Assembly: GCA_003049485.1 (NCBI GenBank)
Contig: PYST01000116.1
Location: 1-64,000, forward strand
Length of the DNA: 64,000 nucleotides
Direction: 5' to 3'
DNA from: Ophioceras dolichostomum
Taxonomy: Eukaryota > Ascomycota > Sordariomycetes > Magnaporthales > Ophioceraceae
Numbering within the stretch: position 1 is the stretch's first letter; each line of letters begins with the position of its first letter. Positions 47,733-61,100 of the stretch are shown piece by piece. The position numbers were made by a program, and so were the translations under genes. The notes beneath the pieces are model-generated. The model was not told where the DNA came from. It saw only the letters and a program-made list of their open reading frames with translations, and did not search any database.

Positions 47733-50700
47733 ATGTCGTCTGAATCACCCGTGGACGACAATCAGGATTTCATTCTCGACTGGGACGCCGCTGGTATGCC
47801 CTGTTCTCGCCTATTTAACTGCTCGAAAGACACCTCTTCCTGCGCTCTCCGGCTTCCTACCCATCGATCAACCTGTCTCCAACACCGCTCAGTAACTTTT
47901 ACTAACACGACTGACCAAAAATTTAGATTTCGATCAGGCCAACCGGTGGATGGATTTCCTCAGCCCAGGACCAACCGGGACGACGCCACTACTACAGGAC
48001 GAGATGGACAGCCCTGACGAGCCTCAAGATCCCCCTCTTGGTGCTAAGGGCACCAAGCGCGACTTTGATGCTCACATCGCCGACGATGATATGCCTTACT
48101 GGGGCAAGGACAGCAAGTCCTCTAAGACTACGCCCTCCTCCATGGACTCCGACGATTTCATGGACTCCGATGACATCGATTTCGATCTCGAAGACATCTT
48201 TGCCTTGGCCAATCAAAACCATGCGCGCGAAGTCATCGATCTTACCGGGTATGTATTGGTCTCATCCACATATCCCCAGACGGCGCCAACCCTCCTAGTT
48301 TTGTCTCGCGTGTTTTTCGTACCTCCTACTAACGTTTTCCTTATTAGTGACGACGACGAGGTGGCCGGTATTGTCCAGACCCAGCAGCAGCGCATTGATC
48401 TTACGCGGTCGGGGCTCGCTGCTCAGGGGAGCCGGGTTGCAGACAAGGCTCCTTCCACGTCGTTCCACCAAACTGCCAGTGGTCCTGACCGAAAGCCCTT
48501 CGTGTCGTCTCTTCTACCCCACCGACCGTTTGCCCCCCGACCTGCTGGTCCGTCAACTTCTCACTCGTCAAGCTCTGTCACGATATCGCACCCTAGCATC
48601 CAGAGTGGCATCCAGACGACGCCGCAACCGTCGTTCCTGCTGAACGCATTAAATGCCGCCCCACCTCCCTCTCTGCCCCGACTGCCAGCCTTGCCGAGCT
48701 CATCCTTAGGTCATCTTGGTATCGGCTCCGACAGCCATGGCAACGCGAGTACCTACCAGATGCCTGGTAGCTACGTCTCCGACAACGATGATGAGGAAGA
48801 GGAGGATTCCGATGCCGAGTTCCGCAGGATGAACAATATCCCATCGAGGCCCCGCGCCAATCTTCAGACTCAGCTGTCTGTGCCCTTGATGGCCGCGCTT
48901 CCATCGTCTTCCACCGGCTACGTCGCTCCCCAATGGCCCAATCCATACTCCACGGCATTCTATCCACCCTCGCAACCGGCAAACAACCCCTTCTACCAGA
49001 CTCAGGCCCTGGTCACATCGCTGCCGCCGCCTCCTGTCTTTAGTTTAGGCCTGACTGGAGGCCCGAACCTGTCGAGCCTGGCCACGAGCCTGAACACAAC
49101 CCTGTTGAACCCATTCACTCGGGGAGCGTCCATTCCTCGCCCCAGTTCACCTAAGTGGTCCTATGGTGGAGATGATGGTCCTTCGAGCGCAGGCAACGCT
49201 TGCCAAAACACCAAAGAGACGATCGCGAAGCTCCTCAAGAACATTCGCCCCGACAGCACAGACATGCCCGTCGAGAAATGGGAGGGTACTCCTGACGAGC
49301 TCAGCATCAGGCTCATGCCTCACCAGCAACAGGCCCTAAAGTGGTTGAAGGACCAGGAGGACGGTGTCAACAAGGGAGGCATCCTGGCCGACGAGATGGG
49401 CCTTGGGAAGACCATCTCCATGCTGTCTCTCATCGTGTCTCGTCCGGCTCGCACAGGCCAGGTCAAGACGAATCTCATCATCGGTCCCGTTTCCCTCATT
49501 AAGCAATGGGAGGAGGAACTCCACGCCAAGGTCAAACGCGAACACAGCCTGCGCGTCCTGCTACATCACAACCGGTCCAAGAAGAACACGACCTTCAGCG
49601 ACATGTGCCGGTACGACGTCGTCCTGACCTCGTACGGCACCGTGGCCAGCGAAGTCAAGCGGATGGCTAAGTACAAGAAGCAGCACGAGCTCGATGAGAA
49701 CCAGGATTTCAATAACGACCCGGTCCTGATGGAGAAGTGCCCCCTGCTGCACAGCAAGAGCACCTTCTACCGCATTGTACTGGACGAGGCGCAGAACATC
49801 AAGAACCACAAGACCCAGACTGCAGAGGCGGCGCACCGGCTCAAGGCGACCTACCGTTGGTGTCTGACGGGCACGCCGATGATGAACGGCGCCCACGAGC
49901 TGTACTCGCTGCTCTGCTTCGTGCGCGTCGAGCCTTACACGTCGCTGACCATCTTCAATCAGCACTTCAGTGCGCTCAGTCCCAACCCGTCACGCCACAA
50001 GAACGCATGGTCCCAATCTGCAGGCCTGAAGCAGCTCCAGCTTGTCCTCAAGGCCACGATGCTGCGTCGGACAAAGGCCTCGGAGATCAACGGAAAGCCA
50101 ATCATCGAGCTGCCGCCGAAGTCGGAGCTAGCGACCAGCGTGTCATTCTCCGACGCGGAGCGCGACTTCTATCGCTCGCTGGAGACCAGGTCCCGGAACC
50201 AGTTCAACGTTTACCAGCGGGCGGGAACCATCAGCAAGAACTACTCTGCCATCTTGGTTCTGCTTCTCCGCCTTCGCCAGGCATGCTGCCACCCTCACCT
50301 AAACATGGATCTGGAGTTCGTTGAGGTCGATGAGGTCAAGGTCGAGCAGGCTAAGCGGCTGTCTCGGAACATCGTCGACAACGTGAAGGCAAATATCGCC
50401 TTCGTTTGCCCTCTTTGCCAAGAGCCGGTGGCCGATCCTCAGGTCATCATCCCATGCGGGCACAGCATCTGCAAAGACTGCCTAAACGACCTCGTCATCT
50501 ATGCGCAGCAGAACGACGAAGGTCCCGAGCTCGAGTGTGCGACGTGCAGCGGCGACTTCTTACAGTCGGACATGATGAACTACGCGACTTTCAAGTCGGT
50601 CCACGTAATGGAAGTGCCGGCGGCGTTAGCCCAACCCCAAATCGCGGGGCCATCTGGAGAAGGAAGCTCATCAGCTGGGCCGGCTACGACAACTGACACA

Positions 50701-52146
50701 ACTTCGGCAACTGCGACAACTGACACAACTTCGACAACTGCGACAACTGCGAGTGTGGATGATGGCGAAGACTCCAAGTCCTCCGAATCGGACGAGGAGG
50801 ACGAGATTGTCTGGACAGACTACGAGACCGATACCAACAGCGACAGCGGCTCGGACGTCGACGATGACGGCAACCTCGCCAACTTCATCGTCGCCGATGA
50901 CGCTTCCGAGGGTGAGCCTACCAGCGACGATGATGACGACGGCGGCGAATTTGCCGACATTACCAAGCTGGGCAACAAGCGTAGCGCCTCTAAGAAGTCC
51001 AGAGATGCCGTCAAGTCCGAGGAGCTCGGCCAACCAGGCCCTAGCCGATCCCGGGCCGACGAGGTCAAGGTCGAGGGCGTTAAAGGCGACGATAGCGAAG
51101 AGGAATTCGAGGACGTCAAGGAGCTGGCTAAGTCTTTCGCGTCCAAGAAGTCCGGAGGTGGAGATGCCGCCACCAAGTCTGCCGAACTCAGCCAAGCCGA
51201 GCCTAGCCGTCCCATCAAAGATGACATCAAGGACGCAGACATCAAGGACGCAGACTGCGTCGACGACGAGGCCGATAACGATGCCGATGACGATGATGAC
51301 GACGACGAGGAGTACCGCCCCCACGTCGCGTCTCGCCGATCGAAGAAGACCAACAACAAGCAGGACCACCAGTCCGAGCCCAACAAGTCCAAGCCGTCTA
51401 AGGGCAAGGGCAAAGCTAAGGGCAAAGGAAAAGCTAAAGCCAAGGGCGGCGAGGTGGTGAAGGAGAAGAAGCAAAAGAAGAGGAAGAAGGAGAAGGTCAC
51501 AGCCTCGATGCTGGCCGACCTCCGCAAGAAGGCCTCCTGCTCCAAGATCGACCGCGCGCGCTACATGAAATACCTGAGCGACAACTGGCTCACCTCCACG
51601 AAGGTCGACACGTGCTGCCGCATCCTGCACGAGATCCAGGGCAGCGGCGAGAAGACGCTCGTGTTCTCCGTGTGGACCGTGCTCCTCGACCTGCTCGAGG
51701 TCGCGATCCGCAAGGAGCTGCGCATGCGCGTGGTGCGATACGACGGCAGCATGTCGATGACGCAGCGGGCGGCCGCGGTGCGCCGGCTGAGGGACGAGCC
51801 CGAGTGCACCATCATGCTCCTGTCGCTGAGGGCGGGCAACGCGGGCCTGAACCTGACGTCGGCGTCGCAGGTCATCGTGATGGACCCCTTCTGGAACCCC
51901 TACGTGGAGATGCAGGCGGTGGACCGAGCGCACCGCATCGGGCAGGAGAGGGCAGTCAAGGTGCACCGCCTGCTGGTCAGCGACACGATCGAGGACAGGA
52001 TCGTGCAGATGCAGGCGAACAAGCGGGCGCTGGTGGAGGCGGCGCTGGACGAGAAGGAGGCGAGGGCGCTGGGGAGGCTGAGTCATCAGGAGCTGACGTT
52101 TTTGTTTAACGGGGCTGCTAGGGGTGGTGGTGGTGGTGACGATTGA
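47733..52146 (+). CDS. RING-finger SNF2 ATPase, Uls1/Ris1 type
   Basis: Three exons (47733-47793, 47927-48248 and 48348-52146) give 1393 residues. A long disordered N-terminus carries EVIDLTG near 122 and RIDLTRSG shortly after, both like SUMO-interacting motifs. The SNF2 ATPase has GGILADEMGLGKT near 472 and LDEAQNIKN near 606. A C3HC4 RING (CPLCQEP, CGHSICKDC, CATC) begins near 815 between the two helicase lobes. An acidic and Lys-rich insert of about 330 residues separates RING and lobe two, which starts near 1200 and ends with AHRIGQERAVKVHR. This order matches Uls1/Ris1, a SUMO-targeted translocase and ubiquitin ligase that clears sumoylated proteins from DNA; Rad5/Rad16 are related alternatives. 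The second intron (99 bp) keeps the frame open if retained. Confidence 0.9.
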
Positions 52147-54234
52147 GGGGAGGGAGTGCGTGGGCTGAGAGAGTTGACGGAGAGTTGAGAGGTAGAGAAG
52201 GTGGTGCTGTTGATGCTGTGTCGTAGGACGAGTGTGCGCAGCTTTCGCTCCCCTGTTGTTTTCTCATTATCTTGCTTTGGTCTACGTCGGTTTGTCTTCT
52301 CTTTCCATCCCAGGTTTTCTTCCCAGGAGGGTTTGCGAACACATCGTCTGTTTCGGATATCACCACGTCACCTGGTCTAGGCTGTTTTTCATTTCCTTCT
52401 TTCAACTTCTTACATGTCATACTATTCCCCTTAAACCATTGTTTCCTTGTCCCTTTCCTTTTCTCGAGTGTTCTTTTCCTACCTGTTGATTGGCCTCTTG
52501 GCTGTATCGACCATGGTCTCCCCCCTACCCTCTCCCCCATGCGCTTTTGGACGACACATATCTTCAGGGAGTTCTTGTCACTGTTTACTTTTTCCTTTCA
52601 CGGGAGACTTCTCCCCTCTATCCTTGTCTTTTTGAATTCTTCTTGAATTCTCTCTTCTCTTTGCCCCCACACAGTCACAGTACACGGATAGATGCATGCT
52701 TCGGGAGAAGCGAAGAACGCCCCAGGTTTCAGCGATACCTGGCAGGCACATACTACATATGTTAGGCTAGGCAGCGGAATGGCTAGCGGGATAGGCAGTT
52801 GAGCTTTAGGTACAGCTCCTCTCCCTCAATGATGACTTATGAATTACGTACCAGCTTTTTTTTTTAGATTGTTGCGGAGTGAGAGAGAGAGCGAGTGACT
52901 GCCTCGTGATACTAAGTCGCGCCCTAATACTTCGTTGAGCACAGGGGAATCCTCCTCGGCACAACCATCCTAATAACTAGTAGGTGTAGATGTATGTGGG
53001 CAAGTTGACAATTGACTGTCCAGCTGTCCACTTCAACTCAGCGAATCTCGCCTTCCATCATCACCTCGCACGCCATTCCAAACACGGCTCACAACTTCCA
53101 TGGTGCGAAATCCAGATTACGGAAAGCACCGGACTAAATTCCTCCCGGCTTGTCAATAAGCCAGCCAGCCCTGTGTCCGCTGGTGCTGATGATGCCGCGT
53201 TGAGTCATTCGGGGCTATGGCGGCCTAGGTCGGATCCTGAAAGCACGAGTTGAGCTGACGACCCGACCTGACACATAGCCCACTTTAACGTTTGTCCCGG
53301 TGTCGGTTCTCCGTGTTCCGTGTTCCGTGTTCCGGTGCGGTGCTGCTCGCGCTGACGTGTGGCGAGCTCGTACATACTAACGACCCGTACCTTTTTAGGT
53401 GGAACATATGAGCACATCATTGCAAGAGGGTAAATATACACACCGCATACGCGTCACTTGTGATCGGCTTGTATGCATCGCAGGCATCATCAGCCGAGGG
53501 GTGTGTTGGTATGTTGCCAATCTGGTATCCATTTGTGAAGGAAAAAAAGTCCTACAGGTCAACTGTGGGACAAAACTAGGTAGCCTACCCTTACCATATT
53601 CATGGCTAAGAGGGCGGCGTGCGAAATACTAGACTTACAAAGGTAGTAGTAGTAGAAGCGGTAGTAGTAGTACATTTCCATCCTATCAGTATGTGTGATG
53701 GAAGGGACAGTTCGGAAAAGAGGTATAGTTGCCAGAAAGCAGCAGAGTAACAAGAGAGAAGAGACAGAGAAACCGATCCGGCCTTGACCCTGGGGTATGT
53801 GTGTGTGAGACGTAAGGAAATGTATGTGTGTGCATCAGCCAAGCCGCCGGAAAAATAGAGAACAAAAAAAAAGATCAACACCAGAACAATCGAACACCAA
53901 ACAAAAGGCATATGAAGCCAAGCGAGTAAAGGGAAAGGCAATCCTAGGTATTGTTGGACCTCTTCCCTCGTCCCTCAAAACGCCATCCATCCATCCACCG
54001 TCCAGAAGCCATGTGCCCCTGAAAATAGAGAAGAACAACGCTGAAACACTTTTCATTCCACACAGCCAACCAAACGTGAGATAGATGGCCTCCAGATGTA
54101 CGCCGCCCGCCCTGTTGATATTTCGGGCGTGTTCCAAGGGAAAGCAGAAAGGGATAAAAGAGAAGATAATAAATAGATACGAAACGGAGAGATGATGATG
54201 AGCCTCTCTCTAGTTTTTTCTCTCTCTCTGTGGG
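52147..54234. other. Convergent spacer of 2.1 kb
   Basis: Lies between the ends of the SNF2 gene and the orphan gene, which converge. It contains T-rich 3' sequence, a short tandem of gtgttcc units near 53307-53332 and short unrecognised frames. No gene was seen. This is long for a convergent spacer. Confidence 0.5.
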
Positions 54235-55161
54235 TCAAGCAACGTCGAAAACATCCTCCTCCTCCGCAACGCCCACCGCCTGCTGCTCAGAAACGAACAC
54301 GATGCCTCTCCGCTTCCACGCACCGTGCTTGATCATGTAGTCGGGCGAGTCGACGACGGAGGGAGGAGCAGCCGCGGGCCTGGGCCTGGACCTGGGGCTG
54401 TTGTGCACGACGACGCTGCCGCCGTTCGCGGCCGTGATGAGGCCGCCGTCGGAGCTGCAGGTCGAGAACGAAGACGACGTGGAAGGGCGGCGGCGGCGGC
54501 CCCAATGGTTGTTGAGCGAGGTTGGGGGGCTGCTGCTGCCGCTGCTGCTGCGAGAAGAAGAGGAGACGCCGGCGTGCAGGATCATGTGTGGAGGTGGGGA
54601 GAGCTTTGTGGCGAGGCCTAGCTCGAAGGCGTCATTGTCTTGGTTTGTTGCTGTTGTTGCGGTTGTTGCGTCTAGGGGCGTCGGGGGCCCGGAGTAGGGG
54701 TAGGAGGAGGTCGTCATGGAGGAGGGCGTCGCTGTCGGTGGAGGGGGGCGCCGCGTTGGTGGGCGGGAGACGATGGGGCGGCCCCAGTGGTCGAGGGGCG
54801 TGCCGTCGCCGCTGGTGCTGCTGCTGTGAGAGCGGAGGATGATGGGCACGGGACGGGGGCCTGGTGTTAGGGCGTAGAAGGGGGAGCGGTCGACGGAGAT
54901 GTGTTGCATCGGTGGGTGCAGCCTCAGGGGGTCCCAGTCCGGCTCGGGGTCCTGGTGGTGGTAGGGACCACCGCCGCCGCCGCCGTGGCTGTGATGGCTG
55001 TGATGGCTGTCGTCACGGTAGTGGTGTTGGTGGAGGGTGTCGGAGGAGGAGGTCGTGCTGGACACGCTGTCCTTCCTGTCGTGGTTGTTGTTGTGCTGCT
55101 CCCGAAGCTTCCGCTCGCTGCGGCACTTGCGCAGGAGACGGTGGCCTGCGCTGCACAGCAT
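54235..55161 (-). CDS. Low-complexity orphan protein, Ser/His/Pro-rich
   Basis: One exon of 308 residues from the first ATG at 55161; the frame is open a little further upstream but only through GTG. It has a basic N-terminal patch (RLLRKCRSERKLREQ), a His-rich part (HQHHYRDDSHHSHHSHGG), Pro- and Thr-rich parts, Ser runs and a more ordered C-terminus with SPDYMIKHGAWKRRGIVFVS. The last motif looks conserved, and I believe similar proteins are annotated as hypothetical in related fungi. No known domain, signal peptide or membrane helix is visible. Function is unknown. It faces a very long gene-free region upstream. Confidence 0.6.
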   Translation of the reverse strand: MLCSAGHRLLRKCRSERKLREQHNNNHDRKDSVSSTTSSSDTLHQHHYRDDSHHSHHSHGGGGGGPYHHQDPEPDWDPLRLHPPMQHISVDRSPFYALTPGPRPVPIILRSHSSSTSGDGTPLDHWGRPIVSRPPTRRPPPPTATPSSMTTSSYPYSGPPTPLDATTATTATNQDNDAFELGLATKLSPPPHMILHAGVSSSSRSSSGSSSPPTSLNNHWGRRRRPSTSSSFSTCSSDGGLITAANGGSVVVHNSPRSRPRPAAAPPSVVDSPDYMIKHGAWKRRGIVFVSEQQAVGVAEEEDVFDVA

Positions 55162-58100
55162 CGTAGATGTGATGGTGGCCACGCCTACCCACTCCAGTCA
55201 CAGACTGAGAGAGAGTGTGTGTTGTGTCGTTGTTCTTGGTTGAGTTGAGTAGAGGAGGTTGGTTGGTTTGAGGATGGAAGAAGTATGAGCAAGATGAGCA
55301 AGGACGGGGTCAAGTGAACTTGGCCAGTGAGTCTTCGCTCGGGGTAGAGCTCTCTTCTTTATAATGAATGTGATGTGTGTGGTGAACCGTGTCGTTGGCT
55401 CCTAGTGGTGAAGCATGTGTTGCTCGCTGTCTTGAAAGAGGAGACGGCAAGAGCAAGAGGCATGTGGCCGGCCTTGTTGCTTGGTTGCTTGTGGGTGGAA
55501 GATAGATAGATATATGAACAAAGGAGAAAGAGAGGTAGGAGGAGAAGGAGAGGTGGGGTGTGGGTGTGTGGGAAAGGGTATGACGGGGCGGGCAGTATAT
55601 GTGCGGCGGGGGCGGAGACTGGTGTTCGGCAGTGTTGCGTGAGAGCTGTGAACTTTCGGTGATGGGGCAGATCAGGTCGAGGCAGCGTAAGATGGGTAGC
55701 GCAGCTGGGCGTTGTGTATGTGAGTGTGCCAGGGCCAGAGTAACATCTTGTACCTTGCAGGACGCATGGGGCAAAGCTAGTACCGGCGCATGGCGAAGTA
55801 CAACAGACTGCTGGAGGATGCGCTCAAATGCGGTGCCTTGCAGATTGCAGCAGTGGGTGGACCTCAATCAGGCAGCTCTGTCTATTCTTCTGGCCTATTC
55901 CGTCCATGACTTACACTTGTAAGGTACCGGAATAAGGGGGAAAGACGAGCATGCACGAGCATGACAAGATTGACGAGCAACAGAAGATCGGTACCTACCT
56001 TAGCTTATGTCCATGATCCATTCGCATTGATGAGGAGAGATAGGAGAAAGGGAGGAGGGAACTTGGGAACTGACTAGCGGGAGTCTAGACCAGAACAACT
56101 TGGAAGTCCGTCCGAGGGGGGCCTTCCAAAGCGGTTCTCGTCGCTCACGCGATCTACACCGCTTACAAAAACCCCTCGTCCACTCGTTCGAATCGGGAAA
56201 TGGAGGTCGGGCGGGAAAGGAAGCTCTGTCGCGAGGTACTGGTGGTACTTGATGGGACGTGTACGTCATGGGGGGGGAGAGGACAAGGCAGGGGGGGTGA
56301 TGCGAGATGTCATCTGTTCAACTTTTTCGACAGGGGGGCGTGGTCCGTCGTGAGTCGGAGCTGCTGCATGGATCATAATGTGCAGGGTTCAAGGTGTTTG
56401 GGGCAAGCAGCCAAGCACGGGCAACTTGGCAAGGCCAGGCGAGGATCTGAACAGCACAGGGATCCGGGATTTTGTGCAAGACCAAGGAAAAAACGTACGG
56501 ATATCGTCAAGAGGATGCACAAAACAACCGAAGAATGCTGTCATCCCACTGATCGTTGTTTCAGCAATCCCGTCTCATCATGATGAAGATAAATAAAAAA
56601 AAAAAGAGGATGAGGAAGAGAGGGAAGAGGAGCAACAAAGCCGCGGATGAGGACTTTTCGGACGGAATCTTTTTTTTTTCCCCTCTCGCTGGCAACAACC
56701 CAAAAGCAGAACTGCACCACCAACCAGCATCAGCTTTCAGGCAGCTCGCCCTCGCCCCCAGCCCGGTCCAGCCCTGCTGCACTCTCAGGCTTTTTTCGGC
56801 CCTCTCGGGTATGCAACCACTTTTTTGACTTTTTCGACATATGTAGGTAAGTAGGTAGGTAAGCTACTAGGGAGGGAGAAGATAAAAATCGGCCCCCAGC
56901 CACTATTGAAAGTTCCAGTCCGAGCCAGCCCGCCCCCTGCAGAAACCCAAGTTCAGGTCAGTGTAGGCAGGTACAGGTAGGTAGTTTTGTATGTGTATGT
57001 ATATGAACGAACATATGTTTGTTATTGAGAAGGAGAAGGTGAGGCAAGGGGAGAGAGAGAGGGCCAGAAGGGCCGGCCAATGTGCCCAACGACACAAACC
57101 TCAGAAAATCCCAAGGCATCATTTTTAGGGGCAGGGGGAGGCAACGACGATTTTTTGCTCCATTGAACAGTCAAAACAGTTGAATACTAACAAAGAGGCA
57201 TATTTTCCATTCTTCACCCTCCCTCCTCCCAACTTACCCTCCCAACGTCGTTCGCGTCGGTTTCATGTTTTTTTTCAGGGGGAAATCGATGAAGAGGGAG
57301 GGGAGGGGAGGCGGTGGACGGAGGACAACAACGACAAAGAAGTGTGGCGACGGATGCCGAGGAGCCAGTCATGAAAAGGAGAGCACAATGACAACGACGC
57401 CGACCAACAGCCGTGCGCTTGGAGCAACACGGCACTTTTTTTTCTTCTTTTTTTTTGTACAGCACCCCGACGACCACCACCACTGCGACGCACAAAGAAG
57501 CAGGTGGCAAGGCAAGGCATGCACGGGCGAATATCGATTCCTCTGCACACCACCACCGCTTCACGTCGGCCTATCGAAGCGCTGTGATTGATGATTTAGT
57601 AGCCCCATCTTGGGATGAATGGTGTGGTAGATCACTTATATTTTCCAAGATCGTGATGCTATAGTGCTTGCTTGCTTGACCGCCCGGCCCTTTCTCTCCG
57701 TGTCCACGTCCATCCCCTCCTTCCCTTAGAGCTCATGCTATTCGGGCGAAATTTCGAAACGGAGATCGTCACCACCACCCACCACTCACGACTGACTACA
57801 CGATGTATGGTTTGTGCGCTGATGTTGTTTTGTGGTGTGCATGTGCGTTTGTGTGTGTGAATCATCATCGAACACCGAAAAAAGAAAATGCCCGTCCACT
57901 CCTCCTCCTCCGCACAGAGGAAGAGGCGTGTCGATGCTGATTTGGGAAGACCAGTAAGACAAGCCACATCCGTCATGGGGGTGAGCTGTTTAAAGAGGAT
58001 GCAGGTACCAAGCCAAGCCCGGAGCATGCTGCACGCGCTAAAAAAGACAAGTCAGGGACTGGGGCTTGGTTCTGGAACCAGTTAAACCAGTCAGTTGTTT

Positions 58101-61100
58101 CTCCAGCTGTTCCGCTGTTCCCGTGGTCGAGAGGCTAAGGAACGGGATCGAGATGTCCAGATGCTGACATACGATGCTGTCCTCTTCTTCCCCCTGAGAA
58201 TGATGATGATTCCATGCTGAGAGAGGGCAAAGCCATGAAGATGTACGTACGCAAGTTCACTTCAGATGGGTCTTCGATCTTTTTCTTGGGATCGTTCAGT
58301 TTCAGGATTTAAATTTTGCACTATGTCGTACACTGCCATGATGATCGTTATTCGTCCCGTCTGTTAATGCCAGAAAGTTCGCATTGCAACACTCGTTCCA
58401 TGGAAACGGGCTTGGCTGACATTTGGCTGACATGAGAGTTCAAGTCTGTCCTTGACCTTGAACTTCCTCCGGCAATGCTAAGCTCCTTCAGCTGTTCACG
58501 CGTCCTTTTCTCGTCCGCTGGATACGGATAGTACCAAGTAGTACAGTCGTAGCTCTCTTTTCTCTCTTTTCCTCACATCATCGTAGGGTTGCTTCCGAAC
58601 AAATTACGAGAAAACGACGGGAGGGGGAAAACGAAGCTATTGAATTTCTCTCCGGTAGCTTTCCGACTTTGGCTTGGTCACATCCTCCAGCTGTTGCCAT
58701 TCCCCTCATCATGGATGGTTCACGTGGGCCATACTAGTATCGATTTCTCTTGCCTTTGCCTCCCACCACAATTTCCACACACACCACCACCCCGCTCTCT
58801 CACCCCTCACGAGGACTCAATTCATCACATCCCGACCCAGAAATACGGGATGCTTCTTTTTCTTCTTCGACTAGCCTCGTGTGATTGGGGAATAGGTATC
58901 ATCACTTTATTTCCTCCTCCATTCCGTTCCGTTCTATGGCGCAGCGAGCGGTGTGACCGGAAGACAGACGGATGAGCAAGTTTTGTTCTTGCTCGAGCTA
59001 GCTGAGAGTTTTTCATTGGAGTCGGGCGTACGTGGTGTGTGTGTGGATGAGAGGCTGCTGACGACAGACACTTGGCTAACGGTACCTGACTCCGCGGAGC
59101 TCTTTCGTGACTTTTTTTTTCCCCTCTTAATTGCCATGACTTACGCGGCCGTCCGCCGGCTTGCCCGTCTCGTGAAGTGTGCTTTGCTTTGTTCTGCTAT
59201 GGTCTTCTCGGTTACGCGCCGTCAAACCTGCTGTTCAACTTACGATCAGTGCTCTTTTATATTGCGACTCTACCACGGCCGTTGCCGTGTGATGATAATG
59301 GGATGGGAGTTGGACTACAGTGGTAAGTTTCTAAGTTTCGGCTGTCCAAATGGCTTTCTTCTTGTTTCTTCTTTTCCCGCCCCGTCTTCGTTGTTCCTGG
59401 AACCACTGTCGTCGATCAATTCATTCCCGACCATCACCGCAATTCAATATATTCTATCGTTCACATTTTTTCTTTCGGACGGAAAGGGGAGGGTGGCGTC
59501 GGGGGTTAGTCGGGGTAGTTGGGGCCATGCAAGGTACGCGAAACTTCCAACGAATGATATGTGGGAAGGTTTTCAGCGTATCTTGCTCGGGCTGGAGAGT
59601 TTCGCCCCCTTCGAATCCTTCCTCTTCCCAGCAGTCCCTCCCTTTCAGCCTCGGCCGGGTTTCGCACGCACGCTGCACCGCAACAGCGCCCCCTACATAC
59701 AATATTCAATACAGTTACCAGATCAGACCCTTTTCTCCACGCCAGCCCAGGCCCAGCCCAGCCCGTCTCAGCCCCGCATTGTTGGAAGTTGGCGTGTTTG
59801 TAACTGAAGTCACACCATGTTCACAAACTTTTGACGCACACACCACACCCCTCGAATCCAGAACACCCCATGCGGTTTGGGGAACTGGAATGTGATCCCG
59901 TCTCTTCTTTTCTCTTCGAATTACAAAGTATTCAGTCGTTTCCGAGAAAGCCGCCCACCCGCCTGTGTGCTTGGGAAAAGAGGGTACCTAACTGTTAAGG
60001 AGGGATTATCCTCGCAGACTAAAAAGAACGGACAAAGTCGGTACCACACTTATTAGTCTTTCATTGGCGCTGACTTGGCTTGGCTCGGCTGTTCGGAGCT
60101 GCGAAAGCTGCCTGTTCCTAGTCACCGCACCGTTGTCGTCGTCGTTGTCGTCGTCGTCGGCGGTGTTGGGATGACGTGAGGGCACCATCCATCCAACCGG
60201 AAGACTACGATCTCCGGGTCCAGGCATAATGGTATATGATCCTTGTGATATACTACTAATCTTCGTGCACCGATTAAGTCCGTTAAGGCCCGCCTAGGGC
60301 ATATTGTTTCTCGATGATGATTGTTAATACTCGCTCTTCAGACCTTGTTCATATGCGGCTTTATCTTATGCCGTTATGCTGTTGAAGATGATGAGATAGA
60401 GAGGCAAGCTAGTAGACAGTAGTGCCTGGATAAACCAGGTCAGGGCTGGAAGTGAGATACAAGACTGAGATACAAGACTGAGATACAAGACTGAGATACA
60501 AGACTGAGATACAAGACTGAGATACAAGACTGTCTATGCCAATCGGCAGATTATTAATTCCCGGGCATTACAAAGTATGATTTACGGAAACTTCTAGATT
60601 GCTTGCGAGTGCGTCCTCGACGAGCCCAGACGAAGACCGGGATCACCATGGCAGTCGGCTGAGACAATGATGGAAGCGGACCACCACTCCATCGTCGTCG
60701 TCCTTTCGCCGCCGCCCGTGCATCCGCTGCCCGTGCATCGGCAGACAAGGTGACAAGGTCTACTTGGCAGGCCTCGTCGTTCGTGCCGAGCCCACTAGCC
60801 AAGAGCTGTTGTGTTTCGTGTTTTTTGTTCATCGTTATTTACGTTGTTTCGTCATACACACAACACATACACCCGCGAGCAAACAAACACACTCCGGAAT
60901 AGATTTTTTTTGAACAAATACTGCCAAGTGGCACTATTAAAAAAACGTGGCGACTCGTTGGATGCACCAACGGCAGGCGTGTGGGAGATCTCGTCGCCTA
61001 GCATAGCCACTTTGCCGCCATCTGTTCCACAAACCGTGCCGCATTCCCTCCGTCCGTTGTGTGTTTCGTTTTCTGGGAATATCTCTTTTGTCTGTCTTCT

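Noticed and set aside
55162..55182. Upstream extension of the orphan protein
   Set aside because: It would begin at GTG; the first ATG at 55161 is used instead.
58118..58175. tRNA-like A-box (gtggtcgagaggctaagg)
   Set aside because: No matching T-arm with a GGTTC-type B-box or acceptor stem was found downstream.
58953..59807. Open frame of 284 codons on the plus strand
   Set aside because: Residue content (Ser, Phe, Arg, Cys) follows pyrimidine-rich DNA rather than a protein pattern; no domain or relatives come to mind.
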